Source: an uncultured Prevotella sp. (GTDB lineage Bacteria; Bacteroidota; Bacteroidia; Bacteroidales; Bacteroidaceae). Taken from it: DNA of 25,936 nt. Under the pieces are notes generated by a model that worked only from the letters and a program-made list of their open reading frames with translations, was not told the origin of the DNA and searched no databases. Both the position numbers and the translations under genes were made by a program. The stretch lies in the NCBI RefSeq assembly GCF_900549175.1, contig NZ_URNN01000034.1, positions 1 through 25,936 on the forward strand, in the 5' to 3' direction. Position 1 is the first letter of the stretch. Each line of letters starts with the position of its first letter. This document shows, piece after piece, positions 7,644-16,800 of the stretch.

Positions 7644-8747
7644 ATGACATTATATCCGAAACTGATAATGGACGCTTTGGCCACGGTTACTTACCCTGGC
7701 ACGAAGAAGAACCTTGTGGAGAGTGAGATGGTGGCTGACACGCCGTCCATCGACGGTATGAAAGTGAAGGTCGTTCTGACATTCCCGCGCGATACCGATC
7801 CGTTCCTCAAGTCGACAGTGAAGGCTGCCGAGGCCGCCATACACTATCATGTGAGTAAGGAGGTGGAAGTGACCATTGAAACCGAATTCCGTTCGAAGCC
7901 GCGTCCCGAAGTGGGCAAGCAGCTGCCCGGTGTGAAAAACATCATTGCCGTAAGTTCCGGCAAGGGCGGAGTGGGCAAGAGCACCGTATCGGCCAATCTG
8001 GCCATAGCCCTTGCCAAACTGGGCTACAAGGTGGGGCTGCTCGATGCCGACATCTTCGGCCCGTCAATGCCGAAGATGTTCAACGTGGAGGATGCCCGTC
8101 CCTATGCGGTGGAGAAAGACGGCCGCAACCTGATAGAACCGATTGAGAAGTATGGTGTAAAGCTGCTCAGCATCGGGTTCTTTGTCAATCCCGAAACGGC
8201 GACGCTCTGGCGCGGCGGCATGGCGAGCAACGCCCTGAAGCAGCTCATTGCCGATGCCGATTGGGGGGAGTTGGATTATTTTATCCTCGACACGCCTCCC
8301 GGAACGAGCGACATCCATCTCACGCTGCTTCAGACTCTCGCCATAACGGGTGCCGTCATCGTGAGCACGCCGCAGGCGGTGGCACTGGCCGATGCCCGCA
8401 AGGGTATCGACATGTACCGCAACGACAAGGTGAATGTGCCTATACTCGGACTTGTGGAGAACATGGCGTGGTTTACACCCGCCGAACTTCCCGAAAACAA
8501 GTATTACATCTTCGGAAAGGACGGCTGCAAGAATCTTGCCGCCGAGATGGAAACGCCGCTGTTGGCGCAGATTCCCCTCGTGCAGAGTATCTGCGAGAGT
8601 GGAGATGCCGGCGAACCGGCAGCCATGCAGGTGGATACCATCACGGGACAGGCTTTCATTGCCCTTGCGCAGTCGGTCGTTACGGTTGTCAACCGCCGCA
8701 ACCGTGAGCAGGAGCCGACAAAGATAGTGGAGGTGAAGAAAGGATAG
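7644..8747 (+). CDS. mrp: Mrp/NBP35 (ApbC) family iron-sulfur carrier P-loop ATPase
   Basis: A 367-residue protein. Residues 1-90 form a MIP18/DUF59-like domain. The ATPase domain follows with deviant Walker A GKGGVGKST at about 106-114, DADIFGPSMPKMF after it, and FILDTPPGTSDIHLTLLQ as Walker B and switch region. Mrp/ApbC proteins bind and transfer Fe-S clusters in the cytoplasm. The usual C-terminal CPxC/CxxC cluster-binding pair, expected after the ENM motif, is absent: the sequence there reads ENMAWFTPAELPENKYYIFG. As far as I recall this is common in Bacteroidales members. The gene is divergent from the cytochrome bd operon and ends 22 bases before a strong hairpin. Confidence 0.93.
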   Translation: MTLYPKLIMDALATVTYPGTKKNLVESEMVADTPSIDGMKVKVVLTFPRDTDPFLKSTVKAAEAAIHYHVSKEVEVTIETEFRSKPRPEVGKQLPGVKNIIAVSSGKGGVGKSTVSANLAIALAKLGYKVGLLDADIFGPSMPKMFNVEDARPYAVEKDGRNLIEPIEKYGVKLLSIGFFVNPETATLWRGGMASNALKQLIADADWGELDYFILDTPPGTSDIHLTLLQTLAITGAVIVSTPQAVALADARKGIDMYRNDKVNVPILGLVENMAWFTPAELPENKYYIFGKDGCKNLAAEMETPLLAQIPLVQSICESGDAGEPAAMQVDTITGQAFIALAQSVVTVVNRRNREQEPTKIVEVKKG

Positions 8748-8769
8748 GATCCAGAGTATGAATATAAGA

Positions 8770-8804
8770 AGACAGTCCGCACACACGAAAAGTGGGGACT
8801 GTCT
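8770..8804. terminator. Hairpin terminator between convergent mrp and the AlbA_2 ATPase gene
   Basis: Arms AGACAGTCCGCAC (8770-8782) and GTGGGGACTGTCT (8792-8804) pair over 13 positions with one mismatch around a 9-base loop. AT-rich sequence follows on both sides (ATAATATTTT rightward). The right arm overlaps the stop codon of the minus-strand gene (8803-8805). It probably serves both genes and marks the left edge of the AT-rich island. Confidence 0.7.
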
Positions 8805-11031
8805 ATAATATTTTCGTGATATTATTCAGTTCACTCTCCACATGTTCCAACCTGTCCACGATAAGTCTCACATAGTGAAAATTGTTATCGTCAGGATAAT
8901 AGAACTTTAGGGTGCGCATTATTGTCAAACCGACCATATCTACTTCATCTTTCATATTAAAGATGTTTGAATATAAAAGATGTTGTTCATTGATGAGTTT
9001 GTAATCCTTATTCGGACCTTCGTATATTTTGTCCTCATATCTTGGCAAGAATTCTTTATGCATCACTATAAGGTGCTCGTTGTTTGAGGGCACCATATAT
9101 ATTGGCACATTACCATATTGATAGCCATAATGGGTTTTTCTCAAAGGTATATCTCCGCCATAAAGGACATCAAACGTACCGAGATTGATACTTGTGATAA
9201 TTGCAAATCGGTCGTCCACTCCCAATGAATTTAGAGAATCCTTTATTTCTGAGAATCGAATCCGGTAGTCCGCATCGGCCTGATGTATCATAAACCGGAC
9301 ATTATAATGTTGTCGGATATTACCTTGTATCTCCAGAAGATACAACTCAGGGGCATCATATATCCAAAAATCATTATCGGCGAACATTTCTTTATTCATT
9401 TTGTATGACGCCCGAAAACAACGATTGTCTTCCACTGGGAGGGTGGCTTTATATTGTTCCTCCATGGCCGGCAGGTCGATTGTAAATTGAGGTAAAGCCT
9501 CTGCGAACTCCGTAATCAACCGGTTCACTTTTTTCTCTGATACACCTTTTGCTTGTTCCCCCTTTGTGTCATTTACAAAAAAGGTTTTCCCGAAGTCAGT
9601 TAGATAATATTTCTGTTTGGGACTTTTCGGGGAGTTCGGATAAGTCATTGCCACCACTCCTTCTGCTATAAGAGGGTTTATTATATTCGTCTTGAAATAG
9701 GACGAATCCTTTTGACCACAGAATTGCCGCATCTCTTTTGCCGATATAGGGCTTGTCATTTTACGAAGCAATTCATTTATTGTCGGGACACTTAGTGACA
9801 ATTTAGCGATTACTTGGTGACAACTTGGTGACAACTTGGTGACAACATGTTCATCGCTTATTCTTATATTATTCTCGGATTGCCCACTCTCATATTCCAT
9901 AGAATATATGATGGTCATGAACTGGCTTGGCGTGGACTTAAAAACAGGTTTACGCTCTTCCGAATATGATGTCAATTTCTTCGTTTCATTATAAATGCGC
10001 TTTAGTCCGCTGCCTCGTTTTTCCATAAAATCCAACTGGGCCATCACGTCGGCAAGAACAGGATTCCTTCTCTCCGAAGAAATGTCCTCAAGAGGTATGT
10101 CCTGCACATTCTGTCCGTTATACATACCGCCGGGAGAAGTTATCGTCAGTCTGTTGTCATAGATGTCCAAATGCACCTCGCCACCCATTACCGTATAGTC
10201 ACGATGGATAAAATGATTGACCATCGCTTCAAGAATAGCACGTTCAGCATACTCTGGCTTGTTTTTTCGTCCATCGGGCAACTTCTCCCAACCTTTCTTT
10301 GTGTTTGATTTTACAAAGTTCATTGCTTCACGAAGAAGTAGTAAAATGTTTCCATTAAACTCAGCATCATTCAGTGCGTCATCTTTCTCAAGCCCATCCC
10401 AACGCGTACAATATAATCTTGATTGACTCAGGGCGCAATCATCTGAGAATAGAACGCCCGCGTTCGTCAGGTTTCCTGTACTTGTAACAAGTCCGAACGA
10501 CAGCAGGTATTTTTTATTCCATTCCTGACCTGTACGTGCCTTGAAAGTGTTGGTCAATATCGTGAATGAAGAATCTTCCACTTTATAGTCCGTATGCAAT
10601 GAATCAAATGTTTTATTTGTTCCATTCAATACTAAGCGAACCATTTGTTCTGCTGTTGCCGGCAGGCTCTCATCGCCCACACGGACAAAGGCAAGACGTT
10701 GGCCGTCACCAATGTAATAGTAAGGGGTGTAATTACCTGCATTGACTTTCAGTTGGAGTATGTCAAGGTTTCCTATTCTTTTCGGGATTGTCTCTACATC
10801 GGGCAATGGATCCATGTAGTCACGAATTTTGCAGCTGATGGTCTCGCAAACGTGCTGCACATCATCAATGCCTCTGACTGTGCCATTGTCATCGATGCCA
10901 AAGAAAAGAGACCCGCCCAATCCATTGGCAAAAGCACTAATGCTTTTCAGCCAACTTTTAGGTTTCCTTTCTTCAAGCATCAATTTGAAATCGTGTGCAG
11001 TACATTCTGCTATTAGAGTCTCTAATTCCAT
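8803..11031 (-). CDS. Schlafen/AlbA_2 domain plus GHKL ATPase-like regulator with winged helix and unknown C-terminal domain
   Basis: A 742-residue protein. Residues 1-125 form an AlbA_2 (Schlafen-type) domain: ERKPKSWLKSISAFANGLGG, then LFFGIDDNGTVRGIDD. Residues about 250-370 resemble HATPase_c_4: EAMVNHFIHRDYT as N-box, LTITSPGGMYNGQ as G1-like box, then RNPVLADVMAQLDFMEKRGSGLKRI. A linker at about 396-414 is encoded by an 11-bp tandem repeat. A winged-helix-like stretch (about 420-490) precedes a 240-residue C-terminal domain that I do not recognise. AlbA_2-ATPase proteins are usually called transcriptional regulators and are frequent on mobile or defence islands, but their biochemistry is unsettled. 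The gene is AT-richer than its left neighbours and divergent from the cassette at 11485, for which it may be a regulator; that link is inference. Confidence 0.85.
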   Translation of the reverse strand: MELETLIAECTAHDFKLMLEERKPKSWLKSISAFANGLGGSLFFGIDDNGTVRGIDDVQHVCETISCKIRDYMDPLPDVETIPKRIGNLDILQLKVNAGNYTPYYYIGDGQRLAFVRVGDESLPATAEQMVRLVLNGTNKTFDSLHTDYKVEDSSFTILTNTFKARTGQEWNKKYLLSFGLVTSTGNLTNAGVLFSDDCALSQSRLYCTRWDGLEKDDALNDAEFNGNILLLLREAMNFVKSNTKKGWEKLPDGRKNKPEYAERAILEAMVNHFIHRDYTVMGGEVHLDIYDNRLTITSPGGMYNGQNVQDIPLEDISSERRNPVLADVMAQLDFMEKRGSGLKRIYNETKKLTSYSEERKPVFKSTPSQFMTIIYSMEYESGQSENNIRISDEHVVTKLSPSCHQVIAKLSLSVPTINELLRKMTSPISAKEMRQFCGQKDSSYFKTNIINPLIAEGVVAMTYPNSPKSPKQKYYLTDFGKTFFVNDTKGEQAKGVSEKKVNRLITEFAEALPQFTIDLPAMEEQYKATLPVEDNRCFRASYKMNKEMFADNDFWIYDAPELYLLEIQGNIRQHYNVRFMIHQADADYRIRFSEIKDSLNSLGVDDRFAIITSINLGTFDVLYGGDIPLRKTHYGYQYGNVPIYMVPSNNEHLIVMHKEFLPRYEDKIYEGPNKDYKLINEQHLLYSNIFNMKDEVDMVGLTIMRTLKFYYPDDNNFHYVRLIVDRLEHVESELNNITKIL
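9792..9846. repeat. 11-bp tandem repeat inside the AlbA_2 ATPase gene
   Basis: Five consecutive 11-base units: three identical copies of TTGGTGACAAC (9814-9824, 9825-9835, 9836-9846), preceded by diverged copies at 9803-9813 (7 of 11 matches) and 9792-9802 (9 of 11). Eleven is not a multiple of three, so the repeat is read through all three frames, giving the 11-residue cycle VVTKLSPSCHQ. Gain or loss of one unit would shift the reading frame; gain or loss of three would not. Confidence 0.9.
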
Positions 11032-11047
11032 TTTTTACGATGATAAA

Positions 11048-11060
11048 AGATTGACAATCT
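11048..11060. promoter_or_regulatory. Candidate operator palindrome upstream of the AlbA_2 gene
   Basis: AGATTG-A-CAATCT is a perfect 6+1+6 inverted repeat that lies between the candidate -7 box (11080-11087) and the start codon at 11031. Its position fits repression or autoregulation, but only one copy is seen and no binding partner is known. Confidence 0.35.
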
Positions 11061-11079
11061 GTGAAAATCATTGTGTATT

Positions 11080-11087
11080 CAAATGTA
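11080..11087 (-). promoter_or_regulatory. Candidate -7 box for the AlbA_2 gene
   Basis: On the minus strand it reads TACATTTG, matching TAnnTTTG, 49 bases before the start codon. A good -33 element at the right spacing is not seen. Confidence 0.35.
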
Positions 11088-11205
11088 CAAAAATACAACT
11101 AATTATTGTAAAAATAGCATGATTTTTTTGTTTTGCATAATATTCTAAGCATTTTTTGTGAGATTTTAATGGCAAATAGAATAAAAACGGTCGATTTGCC
11201 TACCT

Positions 11206-11213
11206 TATATTTG
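11206..11213 (+). promoter_or_regulatory. Candidate -7 box for the four-gene cassette or its leader RNA
   Basis: TATATTTG matches TAnnTTTG. It would start a transcript near 11220, giving a leader of about 265 bases that includes the whole paired element at 11285-11455 before the first start codon. The -33 box is not clear. Confidence 0.35.
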
Positions 11214-11284
11214 TATTTATCAAATAAAATGGGTAATTTTACATCCGGATTTGGACAAACCATTTCCTGACATTTGAATAAAAG

Positions 11285-11455
11285 GAGCGTTATGCTACTC
11301 TTGTAAGTGCGAAGCCTGAGAAACTGAAACACGAAATCAACAAGAATTGGCATGGCAGTTCCCACGTTATAGCGTGGGCTGCTTAACCATATCTGTTGAT
11401 TAAGGTTTTCTCAGGGCCTGCACTTTAAGACGTGGTTATTGGCAGTGCCACGCTT
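11285..11455 (+). ncRNA. Putative structured RNA or folded leader upstream of the cassette
   Basis: Nested complementary segments can form a compact fold: GAGCGT (11285-11290) with ACGCTT (11450-11455); AAGTGC (11305-11310) with GCACTT (11420-11425); CCTGAGAAA (11315-11323) with TTTCTCAGG (11407-11415). Inside these lie GCAG-tt-CCCACG (11355-11366) with CGTGGG-CTGC (11373-11382) and CTTAA (11382-11386) with TTAAG (11400-11404), which share one base. A further stem CGTGG (11431-11435) with CCACG (11448-11452) competes with the outermost pair. TGGCAGTTCCCACG (11353) and TGGCAGTGCCACG (11440) are near direct repeats. I cannot assign a known RNA family. It could be a leader, a free-standing ncRNA, or the folded end of a mobile element such as an IS200/IS605-type derivative. 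Confidence 0.45.
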
Positions 11456-11484
11456 CTCGTTTATAATATTAAAGTCAATGTATT

Positions 11485-12735
11485 ATGTGGCCATTTGATT
11501 ATTTAAAAAAGAAACGAGAAAAGGAAGAACAAAGGCGTAGGCGAGAGGAAGAAAATGCTCGTCTGCAAAAACTGGAACAAGAACGTGTTGTTCAGGAGTG
11601 CGAAAGGCGATTAGAAGAAAATCGGAAGAAAGAAACTGAACGTAAAATACTTAGAGGTAAAAGAGAGCAGAGCTCATCAATAACCCCATTTATATTTAAA
11701 TCAAATTGCCACCAACGATTTGAAAATGGATATCCCAAAAGCGGATTGCAAGAATGTGTCAGAACTATTAGTGTAGAGAAAAATATTAATGGTTGCAATG
11801 GATATAAAATAGAACCGGGTATTGGTTACATAGTGAAAGTCTTCAATGATGATTTGGGTAAGCCGAATATGTCCGACAAGCCAATGATGGTTGTTCGTAA
11901 AACGGAGAATTCCATTGAACTGAGGGGCTTTTCCATTGAAGCAATGTCGCCTTTTGGTTGGCAAGAAGTGGATTATAGTTATTATGGCTTTATTGTTCAT
12001 TATGAACATGGTAAGGTGTCGAAGTGTGTCTTGCACATGTATGATAGAAATACTTTTGTAGAATACAGGTATACAGATAAAACTCCTTTAGCAAGAATAA
12101 ATACTGATAGCAGTGTGAGCGAGTGTGAACAATTTGCTCAATTATCACAAGATTCCGCAAATCGAGGAAATACATCCCAATCGCATCAGTATGGATTAAA
12201 AGTATATGATTCTATAATCAGAAATCCAGCGCAGCTAAAAAAAGTATCAGATATTCAATCTGTTGCTTTAGCATTAGGTAGATTAATGGAAGGTGACCAC
12301 TTTTCTGATAATGATTCAATTAAAAAAGCTGTTGGCTTAAGTTATTATTTCATCAGCAAAGCTATTACTGATGGTGATAATAATCCTTATTTATATGCCT
12401 ACAGATTTTCAATTACATGGGAATATAATAAAGTCTTTTATCATTTATTTGCCCAATCTGAGAATACAAGACTCGATAACAATCCTTTTTCTATCTTTGG
12501 GCAATCATTGATGATGGCTTATGACCATCATTTGCAAGGTATGCAAATGGCAGATATGCTAACAGAACCTCGTATTGCAGAGTTGGAACCGGCTTTGGAT
12601 AATATCTTTAACGAAACATTTGCTTGCTATAGTTCTACACCCAAGCAACAAATAATAACTCTCGGGAACCAATATCATCAACAGATTTTTGAGTACATAA
12701 AATCAAAAATTCAGAAAACAGATTTTGATTTTTAA
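11485..12735 (+). CDS. Cassette gene 1: unrecognised protein with N-terminal charged coiled coil
   Basis: A 416-residue protein I do not recognise. Residues 8-62 are almost only Lys, Arg, Glu and Gln (KKKREKEEQRRRREEENARL and on), a long charged helix or coiled coil likely to mediate assembly or nucleic-acid contact. Residues about 70-210 look beta-rich (GIGYIVKVFNDDLG, SIELRGFSIEAMSPFGWQEV, YSYYGFIVHYEHGKV), and residues 240-416 look mostly helical (VALALGRLMEGDHFSD, then KKAVGLSYYFISKAI). There is no signal peptide or membrane helix. Base composition is AT-rich like the next three genes. It is followed after 2 bases by the DUF1848 gene, so it is the first gene of a four-gene operon and probably works with the helicase protein. 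Confidence 0.8.
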   Translation: MWPFDYLKKKREKEEQRRRREEENARLQKLEQERVVQECERRLEENRKKETERKILRGKREQSSSITPFIFKSNCHQRFENGYPKSGLQECVRTISVEKNINGCNGYKIEPGIGYIVKVFNDDLGKPNMSDKPMMVVRKTENSIELRGFSIEAMSPFGWQEVDYSYYGFIVHYEHGKVSKCVLHMYDRNTFVEYRYTDKTPLARINTDSSVSECEQFAQLSQDSANRGNTSQSHQYGLKVYDSIIRNPAQLKKVSDIQSVALALGRLMEGDHFSDNDSIKKAVGLSYYFISKAITDGDNNPYLYAYRFSITWEYNKVFYHLFAQSENTRLDNNPFSIFGQSLMMAYDHHLQGMQMADMLTEPRIAELEPALDNIFNETFACYSSTPKQQIITLGNQYHQQIFEYIKSKIQKTDFDF

Positions 12736-12737
12736 TT

Positions 12738-13820
12738 ATGGCAAAGAAACAAGAAAACAGAACAATCATATTAGGTAATGGTGAAGAAGTAAAAGCAACT
12801 TTCCCAATTATCGTTTCTGCAAGTCGGAGCACAGATATTCCGGCATTTTATGCAGATTGGTTTTTTGACCGTCTTAGAAGAGGATATTCCGCATGGACAA
12901 ATCCGTTCAACGGAAAGAAAAGCTATGTCGCTTATGAGGATACTCGGTTTATTGTCTTTTGGTCGAAAAACCCTCGTCCACTTCTTAATTATATTGACTC
13001 TTTAAAGAAAAGAGGCATTGGCTGCTATATTCAATATACCCTTAATGATTATGAAGACGAAGGACTGGAACGAGGTGTACCTCCGTTAGAAAACCGTATT
13101 GAAACATTCAAATTGCTTGTTGACAAACTAGGTAAGGGTGCTGTAGTATGGCGTTTTGACCCTCTTATTCTGACAGATAAGATTGATATGGACAAACTTC
13201 TGCGAAAGATAGAATATATCGGTGACCAGCTTCGTGGTTATACCGAAAAACTTGTTTTCAGTTTCGCAGATATATTGTCATACCGTAAGGTTAAGGCAAA
13301 TCTTGAACGCAACCGTATCAACTACATAGATTGGACAAGGGAACAAATGATAGAGTTTGCGGAGAAACTCGTTTATCTTAACAAGAATAAAGGCTGGAAC
13401 TACATTCTTGCTACTTGTGGAGAGTCCACTGATTTGAATGGTGTGGAACACAATCATTGCGTGGATGACCGTTTAATAGTACGTTTTGGTTACCAATCCA
13501 AGAAATTGATGACTTTTCTTGGAGCTGAAATAATAGAAACCAAGCAACAATCTGATTTATTTGCTGATATAGAGCCTTTGGAAATACCTTCGGATGCTAT
13601 CTTTTTGGATAATAGTCACTATGCTATTATTAATAAAAACAACAAAGATAAAGGGCAGCGCATTGCATGCGGTTGTATGAAAAGCAAGGATATAGGGGAA
13701 TACAACACATGTCCGCATTTGTGTGAATACTGCTATGCTAATGCAAGCAAAGAAGTGGCAGTTGCAAATTGGAAGCAACATCAGTTAAATAAAGACAATG
13801 ATACAATAACTGGAAGATAA
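12738..13820 (+). CDS. Cassette gene 2: DUF1848 protein with radical-SAM-like cysteine cluster
   Basis: A 360-residue DUF1848 protein. Characteristic stretches are IIVSASRSTDIPAFYADWF at about 15-33, IVFWSKNPRPLL near 73, then CYIQYTLNDYE and VVWRFDPLILTDK, which fit a TIM-barrel-like fold. Near the C terminus are five clustered cysteines: CGC near residue 310, then CPHLCEYC, a CX3CX2C arrangement as used for the [4Fe-4S] cluster of radical SAM enzymes. Here the cluster lies at the C-terminal end rather than near the N terminus. A cluster-bearing enzyme acting on nucleic acid or a nucleotide is plausible; the reaction is unknown. Its start is 2 bases after gene 1 and its stop 1 base before gene 3, so translation is probably coupled. 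Confidence 0.85.
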   Translation: MAKKQENRTIILGNGEEVKATFPIIVSASRSTDIPAFYADWFFDRLRRGYSAWTNPFNGKKSYVAYEDTRFIVFWSKNPRPLLNYIDSLKKRGIGCYIQYTLNDYEDEGLERGVPPLENRIETFKLLVDKLGKGAVVWRFDPLILTDKIDMDKLLRKIEYIGDQLRGYTEKLVFSFADILSYRKVKANLERNRINYIDWTREQMIEFAEKLVYLNKNKGWNYILATCGESTDLNGVEHNHCVDDRLIVRFGYQSKKLMTFLGAEIIETKQQSDLFADIEPLEIPSDAIFLDNSHYAIINKNNKDKGQRIACGCMKSKDIGEYNTCPHLCEYCYANASKEVAVANWKQHQLNKDNDTITGR

Positions 13821-13821
13821 T

Positions 13822-16800
13822 ATGTATCAAGACAATATTAGAGAATATAGTCCTCTTACAATAGATAACATAATTCATATGGCAGAAACCGATATGCCTC
13901 AGGGCTTTCGTTCTATGCCGTGGAAATATTGCGATGCCTTAGGCAGAACTTTAAAACATGGTACAGCCATACTTGAGACAGAAGAACTATGCTCTGCTTA
14001 TTTGGCGGCTTATGGCAGGATGCATCGTAAAAAACTTTATTTTGCATTAGATAGGTCTAAAGAAAAAGGCAATTTCCCTTATCACGAACTGCGTAGTGGA
14101 GTAGAAGTATTTGATTGGGGATGTGGGCAAGGTATAGGTTCGATGGCCGTTATAGAAAACTTAAGGAATGAGGGATTGCTATCTTGCCTGAAGAAGATAA
14201 CTTTGGAGGAACCATCAGATATTGCACGGGCAAGAGCAGTACAGCATGTAAAATACGCTCTTTGTACTGATTCTGGTGTAATAATCAAACAATATTCCGA
14301 ATATCTTCCATCGGACAATAATATCGCAAATACCATTCAAGATATTGCTGTAGAGCAACCTTGTGCCATTCATATATTCTCCAATATACTTGATATTGAA
14401 TCAGTAAGCCTTAAAGGTGTTTCCAAATTAATTACATCTTCCGGTGTAAAACATATTGTTCTATGTATCGGTCCTGCCAATCTTAACGAAAGCCGAATAA
14501 ATGCCTTTAAAAATTATTTCAAGGATAAAGACATACAAGTGTTTGCGGATTATCGAGAAACGAGATTTGGTAAGCACCAGAATGGCAGAGATTATGGATG
14601 CCTGATTAAGAGTTTTGCATTTTCGCTGAATTCTGCAGAAAGTGTTCTTCGCAAATACAAATGTTTTGCTCCCGTACAGTTGTATGCTTTCTATGCGGAG
14701 ACAATACCAAATCAAAGGCAAAAGAATATAGGGGAAGGGGCTTTTGAGGTTATGGCTCCATTTGACATGACTGTTCGCAAAAGTTTGAACCCCATTTTTG
14801 CACTTGTCAGCAATCTCATTTCAAGAGGCATTCCAACGTATGCAAGTGAATACATTATTACGGCTCTTTCGCATCGAAATGAAAGAGAAATGGAAACATC
14901 ATTAAAAACAATAGCAAGAATCCAGAAGACTATTGTTGAAGCAATGATAATGGGGCGACTTTGCATTCAATCCGAGGAGTGGAATGTCTTGATTATAGAA
15001 GATGGTACAGATGTTGCTGAGATAGCTGTTAAGGATTTCATGGAGATGTACAATAATCTTATTGCAATGACAGAGGATTACGATAATATGTCGTTGCCCC
15101 ACATAAATGTTGTGAAGTCTTCTTCTGCCAAAGTAGATGAGATATTTGACATGATTGTTGATGTATCAGCAATCAAGTATGGTGATTCTGAACATATGGG
15201 GTTCTCGAAATATAAAGCTAAGAATGATTGTTATTTCATCGTTCGTTCTTCCCAATCAATTTATGAGCCACGTATACTTTATACTACGGAGCGCATTAAA
15301 TATAAGTCGTTCGTGGAAAAGGAATCAAATGGAAAGTACATCATAAACGAAGTAACAGCGTCTCACCTCAGATATTTCCTAAGACTTATTTTTAGGAAAG
15401 AAGATTTCCGTCCTGGACAATTACCGATACTCAACAGAGCATTAAGTTTGAAAAGCGTAATAGGTTTGTTACCGACCGGAGGAGGCAAATCCTTAACTTA
15501 TCAGTTGGCCGCAATGCTTCAGCCTGGCGTAACATTGGTTGTTGACCCGTTAAAAGGTTTGATGAAAGATCAATACGATGGACTGCTTAACACCGGAATT
15601 GATTGTATTTCGTATATCAATAGTGATATCACGTCTGATAAAGAAGAAGCGTACAGACGTGAGCAGGCTCTTACTGGGTCTCAAATACAAATTATGTTCC
15701 TCTCTCCCGAACGTCTTAGTATTCATCGTTTCAGGGAAGTATTACGCTCTATGAGAGAATCTGGGGTATATTTCTCGTATGGTGTAATTGATGAAGTACA
15801 TTGTGTTTCAGAATGGGGACATGACTTCCGGCTGGCATATCTTCATTTAGGCCGTAATCTATATAATTATGTTTTGCCTAAGAAAATAGAAGGCGCAGAC
15901 AATCACATTTCTCTTTTTGGCTTAACCGCAACTGCCTCATTCGATGTGTTGGCAGATGTGGAACGTGAACTTTCGGGTAGCAATTCCTATTCATTGGAAG
16001 ATGATGCTACGGTCAGATATGAGAATACAAACCGCTTGGAGTTGCAATACAATATATATCATGTTGATGCCACTAATGCAGGAAATGATTGGAGTGTATC
16101 AGACATTAAAGAAGAAATCCTTCCCCAAATAATAGACGAAACGACAAAACGGCTGGAGGAAATTCAAGAAGAAAACTCCATAAACTTTATAAAAAGACGC
16201 TTTTTGGAGCGTGAAAACATCTCAGATCAAAAGATAATTCAAACAATACTGACATCTGATATTAAAATAGATGTAGAGAAAAATTGGTGGAATTCTTCAA
16301 AAACAGAAGTAGCAGGCATCATTTTTTGTCCGCGAGCAGAGAATTGTAGTGGTGGAGTACCGCATGTTACAGGAAATCTTTCAGGCAAGGGACTGAAATT
16401 TATTACGCAGTACAAAGGTGGTGATAATACAGAGAATCAAGATATATTTCTAAATGGGGAAGCCAATCTAATGGTGGCAACGAAAGCTTTTGGGATGGGG
16501 ATAGATAAATCTAATGTCAGAATGACATTCCATATGAATTATCCCGGATCATTGGAGTCTTTTGTTCAAGAAGCAGGACGTGCTGGCCGTGATAAAAAAA
16601 TGGCTTTAGCTACAATTATATATTCTTCTAAAAAATTCAGTTATCAAAATATAAAAACTCGTCTAATACAGAACTTCTCAGCAGACTATATCACGAATAA
16701 ATTTTTCTATGACAGTAATTTCCTTGGTGAAGACTTTGAGATATTTGTCATGAAAATGTTAATGACGTGTCACCCTGTCATAATAAGTAATGAGGAATTA

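Larger units (their letters stand above)
11032..11484. other. AT-rich divergent intergenic region, 453 bases
   Basis: It separates the minus-strand AlbA_2 gene from the plus-strand cassette. The first 250 bases are very AT-rich and hold candidate promoters for both directions and a 13-base palindrome. The last 200 bases are more GC-rich and contain nested inverted repeats (see 11285-11455). An 88-codon minus-strand frame at 11099-11365 overlaps the paired elements and shows no recognisable domain, so it is not called as a gene. Confidence 0.7.

Noticed and set aside
11099..11365. 88-codon minus-strand frame in the divergent spacer
   Set aside because: It has no recognisable domain, runs through paired elements and promoter-like boxes, and its composition is that of the AT-rich spacer.
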